A stretch of 64,000 nucleotides of DNA from Geobacter sp. SVR (lineage in GTDB: Bacteria > Desulfobacterota > Desulfuromonadia > Geobacterales > Pseudopelobacteraceae), in contig NZ_AP024469.1 in NCBI RefSeq assembly GCF_016865365.1, positions 3,440,501 through 3,504,500 on the forward strand, in the 5' to 3' direction. The notes under the pieces were generated by a model. It had not been told where the DNA came from. It did no database searches and was given only the letters and a program-made list of their open reading frames with translations. Position numbers and translations under genes: made by a program. Below, in pieces: positions 26,184 to 35,390 of the stretch; position 1 is the stretch's first letter; every line of letters starts with the position of its first letter.

Positions 26184-27232
26184 GAGGACTGTTGCCTCCA
26201 CAGGCTATAGGCATACAACGGACTTCGCAGAAATCCTTTCAGCGTTCTTTTCAGAAAGCTGGCTATTTCGACACACGCTGCCAATGGCAATCCTACAAGC
26301 GGTATCCACCCCAGGCCGACAACGCGCAATATCCGGCCAAGGAGCAGCCGCGGCTTGATCCAGGAACAGTCCTCATCCATTTCCGACCTGAACTTGCGAG
26401 CTTCGAGGGTATAAGGCGACAAATCCAGGTACAGGCGGTTGAAGTACTGGCGTATCCCTTTCTCCTCGTCAGGCAGACTCTTCAGCCACGGTTTGTAAAC
26501 TTGGGAGTGCAGGAAGGGAGGAATGCCGCTGGCCATGTGCAACATGCGTTCTTTGACGGTATATCCGCTGAGTCCGAAGTACTGGACGATATCCCGCCCT
26601 CGCCTCAGGAAAACACATGGCACACCCGCGAATTCCCGGCTACTCAACAGGGCAGTCAGAACGTCCTGATCTCCGTACATATGTGCCGGCCTCGCCGACC
26701 ACGTCAGTTTCTGGGCCTCCTGGTATGCGGAGCTTTCCAGCAGATGTCGCCAATGTTCCAGCAGGGTTCGGTGAGACTGGGTAACGCGAACAACACAGGA
26801 GTTGATCGCATGATCAAAGACCCGCCCGACGTGAAATCCCCAAGCGCGAGCCCGCATGCCCTCAGTGTCCTCATAGGCGCCGTTCAGTGCCTCCTCGGCC
26901 GCCATCAGAGTATCCGTCGGCAGATTCGAGAAACAGTGGCGGAAATCCCGGGCTACGATGATGTCTGAATCCACCCAGATCACTTCATCGCAGCCCGCCT
27001 CCAAAAGAGACAGCAATGCCAAGGGTTTCACATTGTATCCGCTGACACCGGCAAAGGGGCGCACATTCAGGCCGACCTGCGGATAACGTTGCAGCCAGGC
27101 GTAAAAGGAAGCGTCGGCAGGGGGATAAAAAAGCTCGATCCGCACCTGGGGACAATGACGCACCAAGCTCAATACCAACAATTTTACCGAGGTTTCACAT
27201 GATTTCCTGTCCTCTGAGATACAAATAACCAT
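26180..27232 (-). CDS. GT-A glycosyltransferase with DxD motif (GT8-like)
   Basis: The 350-residue protein starts MVICISEDRKSCETSVKLLVLSL and has KPLALLSLLEAGCDEVIWVDSDIIV, whose VDSDII is the metal-binding DxD motif seen in glycogenin/LgtC-type enzymes. It continues with EEALNGAYEDTEG and MYGDQDVLTALLSS. The C-terminus is basic with a possible membrane-association segment. It likely transfers a hexose to the growing repeat unit. The start at 27232 follows GGAGG at a short distance; the in-frame start at 27250 is also possible. It is 56 bp from the phosphatase gene upstream. Confidence 0.75.
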   Translation of the reverse strand: MVICISEDRKSCETSVKLLVLSLVRHCPQVRIELFYPPADASFYAWLQRYPQVGLNVRPFAGVSGYNVKPLALLSLLEAGCDEVIWVDSDIIVARDFRHCFSNLPTDTLMAAEEALNGAYEDTEGMRARAWGFHVGRVFDHAINSCVVRVTQSHRTLLEHWRHLLESSAYQEAQKLTWSARPAHMYGDQDVLTALLSSREFAGVPCVFLRRGRDIVQYFGLSGYTVKERMLHMASGIPPFLHSQVYKPWLKSLPDEEKGIRQYFNRLYLDLSPYTLEARKFRSEMDEDCSWIKPRLLLGRILRVVGLGWIPLVGLPLAACVEIASFLKRTLKGFLRSPLYAYSLWRQQSS

Positions 27233-27288
27233 TGTGCCTCCTATAATCATTCGAGGTGAACTTCATCCGGAATCCGAATGGGTTCTCA

Positions 27289-27843
27289 TCATATCAGAGC
27301 CATTATCGTGGCAAGCGCACGTCGTATCTGGGCGAAACACTTTTCGAAGTGCTTCGCAGGCAGACCAAAGGGATCATTAATGTTGCACAACAGGTTCTCC
27401 GGAAACGGTGAGAATTCCCTGAGAAGCCTGATCTGGTGTCGCTTATGCGGCAGCCGCCTGATCAGCTTCAGGTACTGCCCGAACTCCATTGCCAGGATAA
27501 GATCTGCGGTTTCCATGTCACAATATTCGATGCTTCTGGAAATATGATCCGTAAGGTCCAGGCCGATTCTCCCCGCCGCATCGACGGCTGCATGGGGAGG
27601 TGGCGATGGCACCTCAACGACTAGGCCGCATGACTCTATGATTGGAACCTCTGTGCGGATTCCAGCCTTTACATACTTTTCCGCAAAAGCGCTTCTGCAT
27701 ATATTCCCTGTGCAGACGAAAATCACTTTACCCACTGCTCCGATCGGACCGCGGTGTCTCATGAAATGATAGCGTACCGATTCGGAAGCGTTTCTTCCCA
27801 ATAAGAAAATCTGCAGCACTATTCGTTTGCATTTCCTCAACAC
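27289..27843 (-). CDS. Low-molecular-weight protein tyrosine phosphatase (Wzb-like)
   Basis: The 184-residue protein carries the P-loop VCTGNICRS (C-x5-R) and the late general acid Asp in NDPFGLP, so it is an LMW-PTPase. In EPS loci such enzymes (Wzb, Etp, EpsP) dephosphorylate the BY-kinase that controls chain length or export. No BY-kinase is visible in this window, so the partner is elsewhere. It is longer than Wzb by about 35 N-terminal residues (LRKCKRIVLQIFLLGRN, basic and hydrophobic, possibly membrane-associating). The GTG at 27843 overlaps the end of the polymerase gene. Confidence 0.88.
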   Translation of the reverse strand: MLRKCKRIVLQIFLLGRNASESVRYHFMRHRGPIGAVGKVIFVCTGNICRSAFAEKYVKAGIRTEVPIIESCGLVVEVPSPPPHAAVDAAGRIGLDLTDHISRSIEYCDMETADLILAMEFGQYLKLIRRLPHKRHQIRLLREFSPFPENLLCNINDPFGLPAKHFEKCFAQIRRALATIMALI

Positions 27844-29138
27844 GTTCCTACCCGGTCGTTAAATTCTTCAGGCGCTGGCGGAACCTGTTGTCTGAACACA
27901 CGGGAAGAGATCATGAAAAGAGTGACGGCCAGCGCTGAGAGATTCCAGAACGGCGGATAATAAAGCACGGACAGGAATATCCCGGTGATCAGAAAGGCGA
28001 GCACGCTAACCATCAGGGCATTGTTCATATTGAGGATCGTTTCGGAATCCTCGCCGATTTTGGTGCAGAACCAGTTGATACGCTTTTTCCTGGCGTACAG
28101 GTCCTTGAGCATGGCCACGAAAATGGCCACCCCGATCAGCCCCAGTTCGGGCAACAGCGTAAAATAGACAGAATGGGTCATCCTGCCCCACATGTCCTGT
28201 TTCCAGAAACTTTCTCCCCGTTCGTCGAAGCGGTACTTGTTCATCGCCACGGGTATGTTTCCCTGCCCGATGCCGGTCACCGGGTTATGAATGAACATTT
28301 TCCAGCCGACCTTCCACAATTCGACCCGGTCCTTGCCGGTATCCTTCTGGGCGCTATCCAGGCCGACGGCCATGATTCTTTCCTTGCCATAGGGGGAAAC
28401 GAAACTCCAGGCCAGGATCGCCAATATCGCGATCACCGGGATGGTTCTCATCCTGTGTTTCACATAAAGCCAGCAGATGAATCCCACTGCCACCATTCCG
28501 ACAAATCCACCGCGGGAAGAAGTGACCATATTCCCTAATATCAGGGCGACCCCCGCCAGCCAGAGCAGCCACCGTTTCCAACCCTTTTTAATCCGCCCCA
28601 GAAAGAAACTGAACGGTAAAGCTATGTTCATGGCTAACGCAAAATCGTTTTCGTCGGCAAAAACCTTCCCTCCCGTAATCCCCAGCATGTTTATCCCGGA
28701 AACGCGGCTGACCGCACTGGTGGCAAGTACCAGCACGAGGGTCACCAGAACTAGGTTCAGCTTGGCGAGGTTGTCGAGAAAAATACAGCAGGCAAGCCCG
28801 ATGACCAGGTAGGAAACCATCGCCTTCAGGCATATCAGGGCGTAAAAATAATTGGCAGCCACAAATACCTGAAAGGACATAAAAACCAGCAGCAGCAGGT
28901 ACAACCGGAAATACTTTTCCTTCAACACCTGCCGCACTTTTGTCGAATTCGAAAACAGACAGAGGACCAGCAGCCCCTGAACCAGCAGGCCGGGCCTGAG
29001 AGGAGCAAGAAAACCGGGCCGCCCGTATTCTACGATGATGTAAAAAAGCAGCAGCAACACCGGGAATGTCAAACTCTTCCTTTTTCCATGCTCAACAGTC
29101 AACACAGCGCCGGCAAACGGCATCGTCTCAGATCTCAT
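27837..29138 (-). CDS. O-antigen ligase/Wzy-type polymerase
   Basis: The 433-residue integral membrane protein has about 11-12 helices and the Wzy_C/ligase region with a large periplasmic loop: NPVTGIGQGNIPVAMNKY, then MTHSVYFTLLPELGLIGVAIF (the conserved H-x-x-x-x-x-x-E-x-G pattern). SRGGFVGMVAVGFICW is typical of the family. It should polymerise lipid-linked repeat units in the periplasm. Its presence next to an ABC exporter elsewhere in the locus (Wzm/Wzt) means two export styles co-exist in the window. The start at 29138 follows AGGGGG. It overlaps the phosphatase gene by 7 bp. Confidence 0.85.
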   Translation of the reverse strand: MRSETMPFAGAVLTVEHGKRKSLTFPVLLLLFYIIVEYGRPGFLAPLRPGLLVQGLLVLCLFSNSTKVRQVLKEKYFRLYLLLLVFMSFQVFVAANYFYALICLKAMVSYLVIGLACCIFLDNLAKLNLVLVTLVLVLATSAVSRVSGINMLGITGGKVFADENDFALAMNIALPFSFFLGRIKKGWKRWLLWLAGVALILGNMVTSSRGGFVGMVAVGFICWLYVKHRMRTIPVIAILAILAWSFVSPYGKERIMAVGLDSAQKDTGKDRVELWKVGWKMFIHNPVTGIGQGNIPVAMNKYRFDERGESFWKQDMWGRMTHSVYFTLLPELGLIGVAIFVAMLKDLYARKKRINWFCTKIGEDSETILNMNNALMVSVLAFLITGIFLSVLYYPPFWNLSALAVTLFMISSRVFRQQVPPAPEEFNDRVGTC

Positions 29139-29154
29139 CGGTCCCCCTCATGCC

Positions 29155-30276
29155 CTAGCTCCTGCGACAGCGATGCTGTCGCCCTGCCAAGGCCTTCTCA
29201 TACACCTCGATGTATCTGCGAGTCATTTTCTCGATTGAAAACTGTTCACGTACATGACATTGGGCTGCATGAGCCCTTTCCCGGTAAGGCTCGGGTTCCC
29301 GCATGAATCCCAGCATGCGCGCATGGAGCTCCTCACTGGAAGCAGGCGGGACCAGTGCGCCATAACGCCCGTAATCGAGAAGCTCGGGAAGCCCTCCCAC
29401 TGCGGACGTTATTACCGGGATGCCGATCGACATCGCCTCCAGCACGGCCAGGGGATGCCCCTCGGAAAGACTGGGCTGGACATACAGATCCAGGCTGTTG
29501 ACGATATCCTCCACATCGTTTCGAAAACCGGTGAACAGTATCTTCCCCTCTATGTTCAACTCCCGGGCCAGGTGCCGGAGATTGGGCTCTTCGGCACCAC
29601 GTCCGACCAGCACCAGGCGCGCGTCGGGGTGCGAGGCAAGCAATTGGGCGAATGCCTCGATCAGAAATTTCTGTCCCTTGATCGGATACAGGTTACCGAC
29701 ATTGCCGATCAAAACTGCCGTGGAGGGGATGCCGCAGTGTTCCCGGAAGCAGGAAGAAGCCGGCCTGAAAAAATTGATGCCATTGGGAATGGTAGCAAGC
29801 TTGCCGGCTCTGACGATACCGGCGGCCTTGTTCCTGACCGCTTCAGAGACGCAGATTACCCGGCTGCTGCAGAATGAAATGGCGGAATACTTGATGCCGG
29901 CGGTGGCCGAACGAATGAAAAGAAGATCGCCATGCTCGGTACTGACATGGGGGATGCCCATTCGTCTGCTGACCAACGAAGCATAAAAATTTGAATCCAG
30001 CAGGTGGGAATGCACCACATCCGGCCGGACCCGACCGACAACCGAGGCGATGTTTTGCAAGAGCCGCACGGGAGTGCCGCGTTTATCGAACGTCAGGTAA
30101 GGCACCCCCGCCTCATCCAAGGCAGAGGCAATCCAACTGGTGCGACGCGTAGCATCGGGTTCCGGGATAGCGGCCAGCACATCCACCCCTTCGCGGCACA
30201 ATCCCCATGCCAGCCATCGGAAGGCATTCTCCGCGCCGCCGTGTCCCTGAGTATGTATGATCTTCAATACCTTCAT
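29155..30276 (-). CDS. Family 4 glycosyltransferase
   Basis: The 373-residue enzyme begins MKVLKIIHTQGHGGAENAFRWL (the GGAE loop). It has VVHSHLLDSNFYASL, a donor site LIGNVGNLYPIKGQKFLIEA and the E-x7-E motif SEGHPLAVLEAMSIGIPVIT. The start at 30276 follows AGGAGCAGG; the frame continues upstream over the end of the next gene without a ribosome-binding site. It lies 16 bp before the polymerase gene and is part of the EPS run. Substrate unknown. Confidence 0.92.
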   Translation of the reverse strand: MKVLKIIHTQGHGGAENAFRWLAWGLCREGVDVLAAIPEPDATRRTSWIASALDEAGVPYLTFDKRGTPVRLLQNIASVVGRVRPDVVHSHLLDSNFYASLVSRRMGIPHVSTEHGDLLFIRSATAGIKYSAISFCSSRVICVSEAVRNKAAGIVRAGKLATIPNGINFFRPASSCFREHCGIPSTAVLIGNVGNLYPIKGQKFLIEAFAQLLASHPDARLVLVGRGAEEPNLRHLARELNIEGKILFTGFRNDVEDIVNSLDLYVQPSLSEGHPLAVLEAMSIGIPVITSAVGGLPELLDYGRYGALVPPASSEELHARMLGFMREPEPYRERAHAAQCHVREQFSIEKMTRRYIEVYEKALAGRQHRCRRS

Positions 30277-30299
30277 TCCTGCTCCTGACAAGAAACCGT

Positions 30300-31229
30300 T
30301 CAGGCCAGATGCCTGGCAGCGCTCCTTCTGATGCATCTGAAAAATTGTATCGCCTGCTGGGGTAAATAGGTGGAAAGTAGATACAGAAGCGATCTGACCT
30401 GCAGCGGATAGGTTCTGCAACTATCGAAAAAACTCGCGCGCGATGATTTATAATCGCACTGATTGAAGTTCCGGTAGCCCACATTGAAATAGATCTCGGA
30501 GTACTTCTTCCGGATTGCGAGCGGCCCCAGCTCGGTATACAAAGCCTGGTAGCGTGTTTTCATCAACTCTATCTGCCGCTCCACTCCGCTTATGACGGCG
30601 GTGAAATCGCTGCTCAGGCTGCCGACGGTCATGCGGTACATGACCAGCTTTTCGTCCACGAGAGCGATGCCGTAGTTCATTCCGATCCGCATCCACATGT
30701 TGTCGTCCTCAGCCACCGAGAGACCCTCTTCGAACAACCCGACCCGCTCGAAGACGCTCTTTCGTACCATCACCGTCGAGGTAACGACATAGCTGTTCAG
30801 AAATATGTTCCTGACAACATTTCCCCGCATCAACCGGTTCTTTTTGTTGACCGTGAAAGGGGATATTCCTCTTTCGTCGAAAAAGAAATTGTCGGTGAAA
30901 ACCAGGCCCAGTGACGGGTCCTTCTTGAAAAGAGCCTCCTGTTTTTCCAGCTTCTCAGGGAGCCAGTGGTCATCGGCATCAAGAAAAGCTATCAAGGATC
31001 CGCGTGCCTGAGCGATCCCGTAGTTTCTGGCATGCGAAACCCCTTTATTGACGGTTCGGAAACAGGACACCGCAGGATAGCGGGACTGCACGAGCAGATG
31101 GGTGTTGTCGCTGGACCCGTCGTCGATGACGATGATTTCGAAGTCGGTCCAGGTCTGTGCCAGCACGCTGTCAATCGCTTTACAAATGTATCGGGCCGCA
31201 TTGTACGCGGGAATGATTACGCTGATCAC
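30300..31229 (-). CDS. Family 2 glycosyltransferase
   Basis: The 309-residue GT2 has MISVIIPAYNAARYICKAID at the start, IIVIDDGSSDNT for the nucleotide and LIAFLDADDHWLPEKL for the DxD motif, then EDDNMWMRIGM. The C-terminal part (after residue 225) is Arg/Phe-rich with no clear membrane helix. It lies 43 bp downstream of epsI, in the same transcript as the exosortase. Confidence 0.92.
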   Translation of the reverse strand: MISVIIPAYNAARYICKAIDSVLAQTWTDFEIIVIDDGSSDNTHLLVQSRYPAVSCFRTVNKGVSHARNYGIAQARGSLIAFLDADDHWLPEKLEKQEALFKKDPSLGLVFTDNFFFDERGISPFTVNKKNRLMRGNVVRNIFLNSYVVTSTVMVRKSVFERVGLFEEGLSVAEDDNMWMRIGMNYGIALVDEKLVMYRMTVGSLSSDFTAVISGVERQIELMKTRYQALYTELGPLAIRKKYSEIYFNVGYRNFNQCDYKSSRASFFDSCRTYPLQVRSLLYLLSTYLPQQAIQFFRCIRRSAARHLA

Positions 31230-31272
31230 TGTCCGGTTTGCCTTTCAGAAAAAATGTATGTAACGGCTTCCC

Positions 31273-31920
31273 TTATCTCTCAACGGGCCAATGCTCCGGC
31301 AGGTGCCGCAAAACGAGTACGGCAAAATTCCGGGCCCTTTCCGTTGCCTGAGCTATCCGGTCATCTTCCGCCTGAAGGGTGACCTGAACAAAGGCCCCAT
31401 CGTTTCTGTTTCTCAGCAGTTTGCTGATGAAACGCTCCATATTCTGATACACGCCGTTCGACATCACCGTGCCCCCTGCTGTCTGATACCAGTGCAGCAT
31501 GATGGTATTGACTCCGTCTCGGCGGGCCCGGACATAGTTGACCATTTCCGGTGTTCCGGAGACAGTGCCGACCGGCACTCGCCGGGCCTCTACGATCGCC
31601 CATCCTGCGCCCGGCAGACAGCCATAGGGGTTATGGCCGGTGCGCCCTCCCTTGGCGGTACCGTAGTAACCTATGTACAGGTCCACATTTCTGCCGTCTC
31701 CCGACCGATAATGGCGGTAGAGACTGGCATCGGCGTTCAGTTCGCGGTTTACCGCTTCAGGAAAGCTGTCATCCGTCCCCCGATAGCCCCCCATTGCGTA
31801 CGGCAGTTCCTGAAGACTGCTGCTGACAACTTTAGGCTCAGGCCGCAGGGAAAGGCAGCCCATCAGCGCAATGGTGGCCAGCAGCCCTGCCGCGGACAAC
31901 AGAAAGGTCCTAGCTTCCAT
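31273..31920 (-). CDS. epsI: EpsI, exosortase-associated protein
   Basis: The 215-residue protein has an N-terminal hydrophobic segment with Cys (LLATIALMGCLSL, membrane anchor or lipoprotein). The EpsI-domain pattern follows: LPYAMGGYRGTDD, LYIGYYGTAKGGRTGHNPYGCLPGAGW, MLHWYQTAGGTVMSNGVYQNMERF. EpsI-type proteins either follow or are fused to exosortases and are needed for EPS assembly; the biochemical role is unknown. Its ATG at 31920 lies inside the end of the exosortase gene (11-bp overlap), so the two are coupled. Confidence 0.88.
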   Translation of the reverse strand: MEARTFLLSAAGLLATIALMGCLSLRPEPKVVSSSLQELPYAMGGYRGTDDSFPEAVNRELNADASLYRHYRSGDGRNVDLYIGYYGTAKGGRTGHNPYGCLPGAGWAIVEARRVPVGTVSGTPEMVNYVRARRDGVNTIMLHWYQTAGGTVMSNGVYQNMERFISKLLRNRNDGAFVQVTLQAEDDRIAQATERARNFAVLVLRHLPEHWPVER

Positions 31921-32743
31921 GGCGTACCCTTTCGCTGTTCACCATGAAAAACAGCGCGCACAACAGGGCCAGGCCAAAGCCGAACACGACCATTCCCGAG
32001 AATTGATGCAGAAACCCCCGCGCAACGGTATCGCCGAAAAAATGCGCCAGTATTCCGGTTCCTGTCACCCGCACGATGTTTGCGACAATGGCGATCGGTA
32101 TTGCGGCCGCGATCAGCGACGCCTTTCTCAACCATCCCCGGCGGGAGAAGCTGCAGAGAACCAGGGCGATCATCGTCAGGGAGACGATGGAGCGGATGCC
32201 GCTGCAGGCTTCGGCCACTTCCAGCTGGGTCTGGACGAAATACAGCATGTTGCCTTCCTGATATACCGGAATCGAACACCTGCTGATCAGGGCCGCCGAG
32301 ATGTGGGTGGCCATCAGCTGCAGGCGCACCGAAACGAGACTGATCAGGGAGTACGGCACCGGGATCATGAAGAACAGGAAGCTGAGCGGAAAAACGAGCT
32401 GGCGCAGGTATCCGCTCCCCAGACAGAACCAGAGCATGCCGAACAGGCATGCCACCATGGCCACCCGGGCAGGAAATGCCAGCCCCCCCGCCCAACTGAC
32501 CACATAGATCAGCAGACCGGCGGCGAACAGGATTCCACCCCAGGCGGAACTGGCGATGGGGACTGTCTGCAGGATCTCTTTCTTCTGCCGGATGAAGAAC
32601 AGGGCGATGAACGGCACGAGAAAGGCATGGGAGTTATCGGAATTTTCCAGCCACTCCTGCACCAGCTCCGGATACAACGGTGCGAAGGCTCCTCCCCACA
32701 ATGCCAGCAGTACCCCCAGTTTTACCGCATCCCTTTTCTGCAT
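31910..32743 (-). CDS. xrt: Exosortase (membrane transpeptidase-like)
   Basis: The 277-residue protein has about eight membrane helices and all three catalytic residues of the exosortase/archaeosortase family in order: Cys180 (EACSGIRS), Arg225 (VANIVRVTGTG) and His246 (GFLHQFSGM). The family cleaves C-terminal PEP-CTERM sorting signals of exported proteins at the inner membrane. Together with PrsK/PrsR, EpsI, FemAB-like protein and the deacetylase at 62364 it points to the EPS-linked exosortase A-type group. No protein in this window ends in a PEP-CTERM signal. The start at 32743 lies 2 bp after the stop of the DegT gene. Confidence 0.92.
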   Translation of the reverse strand: MQKRDAVKLGVLLALWGGAFAPLYPELVQEWLENSDNSHAFLVPFIALFFIRQKKEILQTVPIASSAWGGILFAAGLLIYVVSWAGGLAFPARVAMVACLFGMLWFCLGSGYLRQLVFPLSFLFFMIPVPYSLISLVSVRLQLMATHISAALISRCSIPVYQEGNMLYFVQTQLEVAEACSGIRSIVSLTMIALVLCSFSRRGWLRKASLIAAAIPIAIVANIVRVTGTGILAHFFGDTVARGFLHQFSGMVVFGFGLALLCALFFMVNSERVRHGS

Positions 32744-32745
32744 CG

Positions 32746-33948
32746 TCAGTGCCGGCCTCCCTGGTCCTTGATCAACTGCGCGACGGCGTCGATGTCCTGC
32801 TGCCTGACAAAGGGATGCACCGGCAGCGATACGATCCGGCCGGCAATGTCCTGCGCTGCGGGGAAGTCGCCAGCCAGCGGGGGTCCCCCCATGTCGGCTA
32901 TGCCCACCACCGTGTCCGGGTACCCGGCCGATATGCCAAGTCCCCTGCGCTCGCTGTATTCGAGGAGCCGCTCCTTGCTCCCCCTGTCGGGCATCAACAG
33001 GGGAAAGCGGATCAGGTCTGGCAGCGCTTCGAGGCCGCCTGGCAGGGCAAATCCGCGGCTGACGATCGCACTGGCGTTTTCGCGCCGAAGCCGCCGGAAC
33101 AGCTCGATCCTCCCCGGCCAGCGGCATGCCAGCCCGGCCTGAAAAGGAGAGAGGCGCCTGATCGGAAAGGACGGGTCGTAGTCGGTGGTTCCCAGTTTCA
33201 AAAAGGGGAGTGATTTCGGTAACCAGTACAGCCAGGGATGAACGAGCAGGGACAATGCAATGGCATGGGCGATCAATTTGAGACAGTCGCCGGTGTCATA
33301 TCCGGTAATACTGACCATGATATTCGAAAGGGCGGTGCCGATCCGCTCATTATCGGTGAGGATGACTCCCCCCTCCACGGTCGAAAAAGCCTTGCCCCTG
33401 CCCATGCTGAACAGCCCCACATCACCCACTGTGCCCAGTTTTCTGCCGTTCCACTGTGCGCCCATGGCCTGGGCCGCATCCTCGACAACCGGAACCTGCC
33501 GCCTGGCCGCCACGTTTCTGATGCGCTCCACGTCGGCCGGAACACCGAACAGATGGGTCGCAATCACGCACAAGGGGGGCTGGCCCGCCAGATGCTCAGC
33601 CAGCCTGTCGAAGTCGTAATCCAGCGAGCCGCGGGCCAGGTCGCACGGCACAGCCTGCAAACCGGCCCGGGCAATGGCGGCCGGCACGGAATAGCAGGTA
33701 TAGGCCGGTATCAGCACCTGATCCCGCCCGGGAAACAGTTCCTTCAACGCCCTCAGTATCAGGACCAGGGCGGCTTTTCCTGATGAAACGGCAAAGCAGT
33801 ACCGTGTCCGGTATGCCGTTCTGAGCTGCTCCTCGAAACGGGATACCGCCTGCCCCCCCTCGAACAGCCCCCTGATTCCCCCGACAATGTCGGTCAACCC
33901 CAGAGGAGCCGCAGCCGGAGGCTGGGTTTTGCCGATGCGGATCTGCAT
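32746..33948 (-). CDS. DegT/DnrJ/EryC1-family PLP aminotransferase
   Basis: The 400-residue PLP enzyme has the cofactor Lys at K186 (FSMGRGKAFSTVEGG), VPVVEDAAQAMGAQWNG for the PLP-Asp, and FAVSSGKAALVLILRALKE for the phosphate site. Family members aminate keto-sugars on NDP carriers, but the C-terminal half here is diverged and the usual substrate-loop His is not obvious, so an unusual acceptor is possible. The start at 33948 (MQIRIGKTQPPAAAP) is preferred; the ATG at 33975 is an alternative, and neither has a strong Shine-Dalgarno sequence. It opens the exosortase operon, 2 bp before the exosortase gene. Confidence 0.82.
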   Translation of the reverse strand: MQIRIGKTQPPAAAPLGLTDIVGGIRGLFEGGQAVSRFEEQLRTAYRTRYCFAVSSGKAALVLILRALKELFPGRDQVLIPAYTCYSVPAAIARAGLQAVPCDLARGSLDYDFDRLAEHLAGQPPLCVIATHLFGVPADVERIRNVAARRQVPVVEDAAQAMGAQWNGRKLGTVGDVGLFSMGRGKAFSTVEGGVILTDNERIGTALSNIMVSITGYDTGDCLKLIAHAIALSLLVHPWLYWLPKSLPFLKLGTTDYDPSFPIRRLSPFQAGLACRWPGRIELFRRLRRENASAIVSRGFALPGGLEALPDLIRFPLLMPDRGSKERLLEYSERRGLGISAGYPDTVVGIADMGGPPLAGDFPAAQDIAGRIVSLPVHPFVRQQDIDAVAQLIKDQGGRH

Positions 33949-34126
33949 GCCCGCTGCTAGCAGTATTGGTGCCATCGCGTCAAGCCGGCGTATTTGCGCG
34001 ACTTTCCTCGAAACAAAGCAGGACTGGTGGAACAAATTTTCCCCTTGCCCGGAGCCGAACCACCCTCAGATGACGGTGCGTCGCGACCCAGCCGAATGTG
34101 TAAAGAAAATTGACAGGTGTTACTTT

Positions 34127-34155
34127 TGTTTACCCACGACGAGCCTTTCAGGCAA
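34127..34155 (-). promoter_or_regulatory. Sigma70-like promoter of the exosortase operon
   Basis: On the minus strand, TTGCCT (34155-34150), a 17-bp spacer and TAAACA (34132-34127) form a good promoter. It lies about 180 bp before the aminotransferase start and downstream of the repeat at 34214-34333, so it would drive the 12-gene run to 21791. Confidence 0.6.
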
Positions 34156-34213
34156 ATAGACATGCGAACAGTAAGAATTTCCACAGCCTGCTCAGCAGGC
34201 TGCGGAAATTCTC

Positions 34214-34333
34214 AGGTTGTTCAAAAATGGGCAGATCGTCGCCCCCACAGGAGGCCCCCGGAGGCGTAGCAGCGCTACGCCGCACAAGGTGGCTGACGAG
34301 GACGGCGGCGAGATGACCGTTTTTCAACAACCT
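34214..34333. repeat. AGGTTGTT...AACAACCT palindromic element, copy 2 (120 bp)
   Basis: Same orientation and nearly the same sequence as the copy at 2813-2933, including GGCGTAGCAGCGCTACGCC. It abuts the stop of the FemAB-like gene and separates that operon from the exosortase operon. Confidence 0.9.
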
Positions 34334-34334
34334 G

Positions 34335-35390
34335 TCAGGGAATGTTCCTGACGATGGCGGGTCCCAGCATGCGAGTGACTGCCAGCGGCAGTTGCTGCCA
34401 GACCCTGATGGCGAGCCGGAATTTCGGATTCGCCGGATTCAGCTCAGGCAACGGCACCCCCTCCTCCAGCAGATATTGCCAATGGAGCTCGACCGGTCGT
34501 GCCCCCCATTGCTTTTTGAAGCGGAAGGTGCCCTCCCCCGGCGTTGAACGGCCGAAATCGAAGGTGGTCGCCCCGGTACCGATGGCGAACCTGATCGCCT
34601 CCCAGTACATCAGATTGTTGGGGCACATCTCCCGATAATCGCTGATCGAGGAGGCCCAGGGCACCTCGAGGTTACCCTTGAACCAGGTCAGCAGGGCCGA
34701 GGCCACGGTCGTTTCCCCTTTCATGACCGACAGAATCCGGGTCGAACGGGGAAAGGCCTCGAGGATGTTGTGGAAGAAGTTTTTGCCGTACACCGGCGTG
34801 CCGAGATCCCGCATGTTCCTGCTGAACACCTCGTAAAAGCCGTCCAGGAGATCGAGATGTCCCTGGCGCGTCGTCAGGCCGCATTTCTCCGACTTGCGCA
34901 CCTGGTTGCGCACCTTGGGGTCGAATGCCCGCCACTGCTCCTCCTCGTTGTTCCTGAGATCGAGCAGCATGGTCACCTTGTGCTGGCGGGTTTCCAGCCC
35001 TTCCAGGCCGGTACCGAGATGTCGCAGCTCCGCATGCCGTGCGCATAGATCCCTGCGGATCGCGGCCGATTTTTCCAGCAGCAGGGCTGCCGTTTCCTGA
35101 TCGTTGCAGAGAACGCCGCCATAATTGAAAAAGGGGAGCGACACCAGGAACCGCCCGAACAGGCGGCTCTGCATGTATGCCAGCGGCAGCAGCCCCCGGA
35201 TGGCACCGTTGCGGTCACGGACGGCCAGGTAAAAGGTCCGGTGGCCAAAGCTCCGCTCGATAACCTGCCGCCATCCGTAGCGGTGATAGTTGCTGCCCTT
35301 TGGATGGGAGGCAACAAAGGCATCCCATACGGCTCCGTTAGTTCCCTCGAACAGTTGAACATCCACGCTTCCCGTCTCCCCTTCAGGCAT
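34335..35390 (-). CDS. FemAB-like, exosortase-associated acyltransferase (GNAT fold)
   Basis: The 351-residue protein matches the FemAB family found beside exosortases: WDAFVASHPKGSNYHRYGWRQVIERSFGH, RGLLPLAYMQSRLFGRFLVSLPFFNYGG, FDPKVRNQVRKSEKCGL and FDFGRSTPGEGTFRFKKQWGA. FemAB proteins use aminoacyl-tRNA or acyl donors in wall synthesis; in EPS loci the substrate is unknown. The start at 35390 overlaps the preceding gene by 8 bp, giving coupling; a GTG at 35414 is also in frame. Its role may be to modify a glycan with an amino acid or acyl group. Confidence 0.87.
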   Translation of the reverse strand: MPEGETGSVDVQLFEGTNGAVWDAFVASHPKGSNYHRYGWRQVIERSFGHRTFYLAVRDRNGAIRGLLPLAYMQSRLFGRFLVSLPFFNYGGVLCNDQETAALLLEKSAAIRRDLCARHAELRHLGTGLEGLETRQHKVTMLLDLRNNEEEQWRAFDPKVRNQVRKSEKCGLTTRQGHLDLLDGFYEVFSRNMRDLGTPVYGKNFFHNILEAFPRSTRILSVMKGETTVASALLTWFKGNLEVPWASSISDYREMCPNNLMYWEAIRFAIGTGATTFDFGRSTPGEGTFRFKKQWGARPVELHWQYLLEEGVPLPELNPANPKFRLAIRVWQQLPLAVTRMLGPAIVRNIP

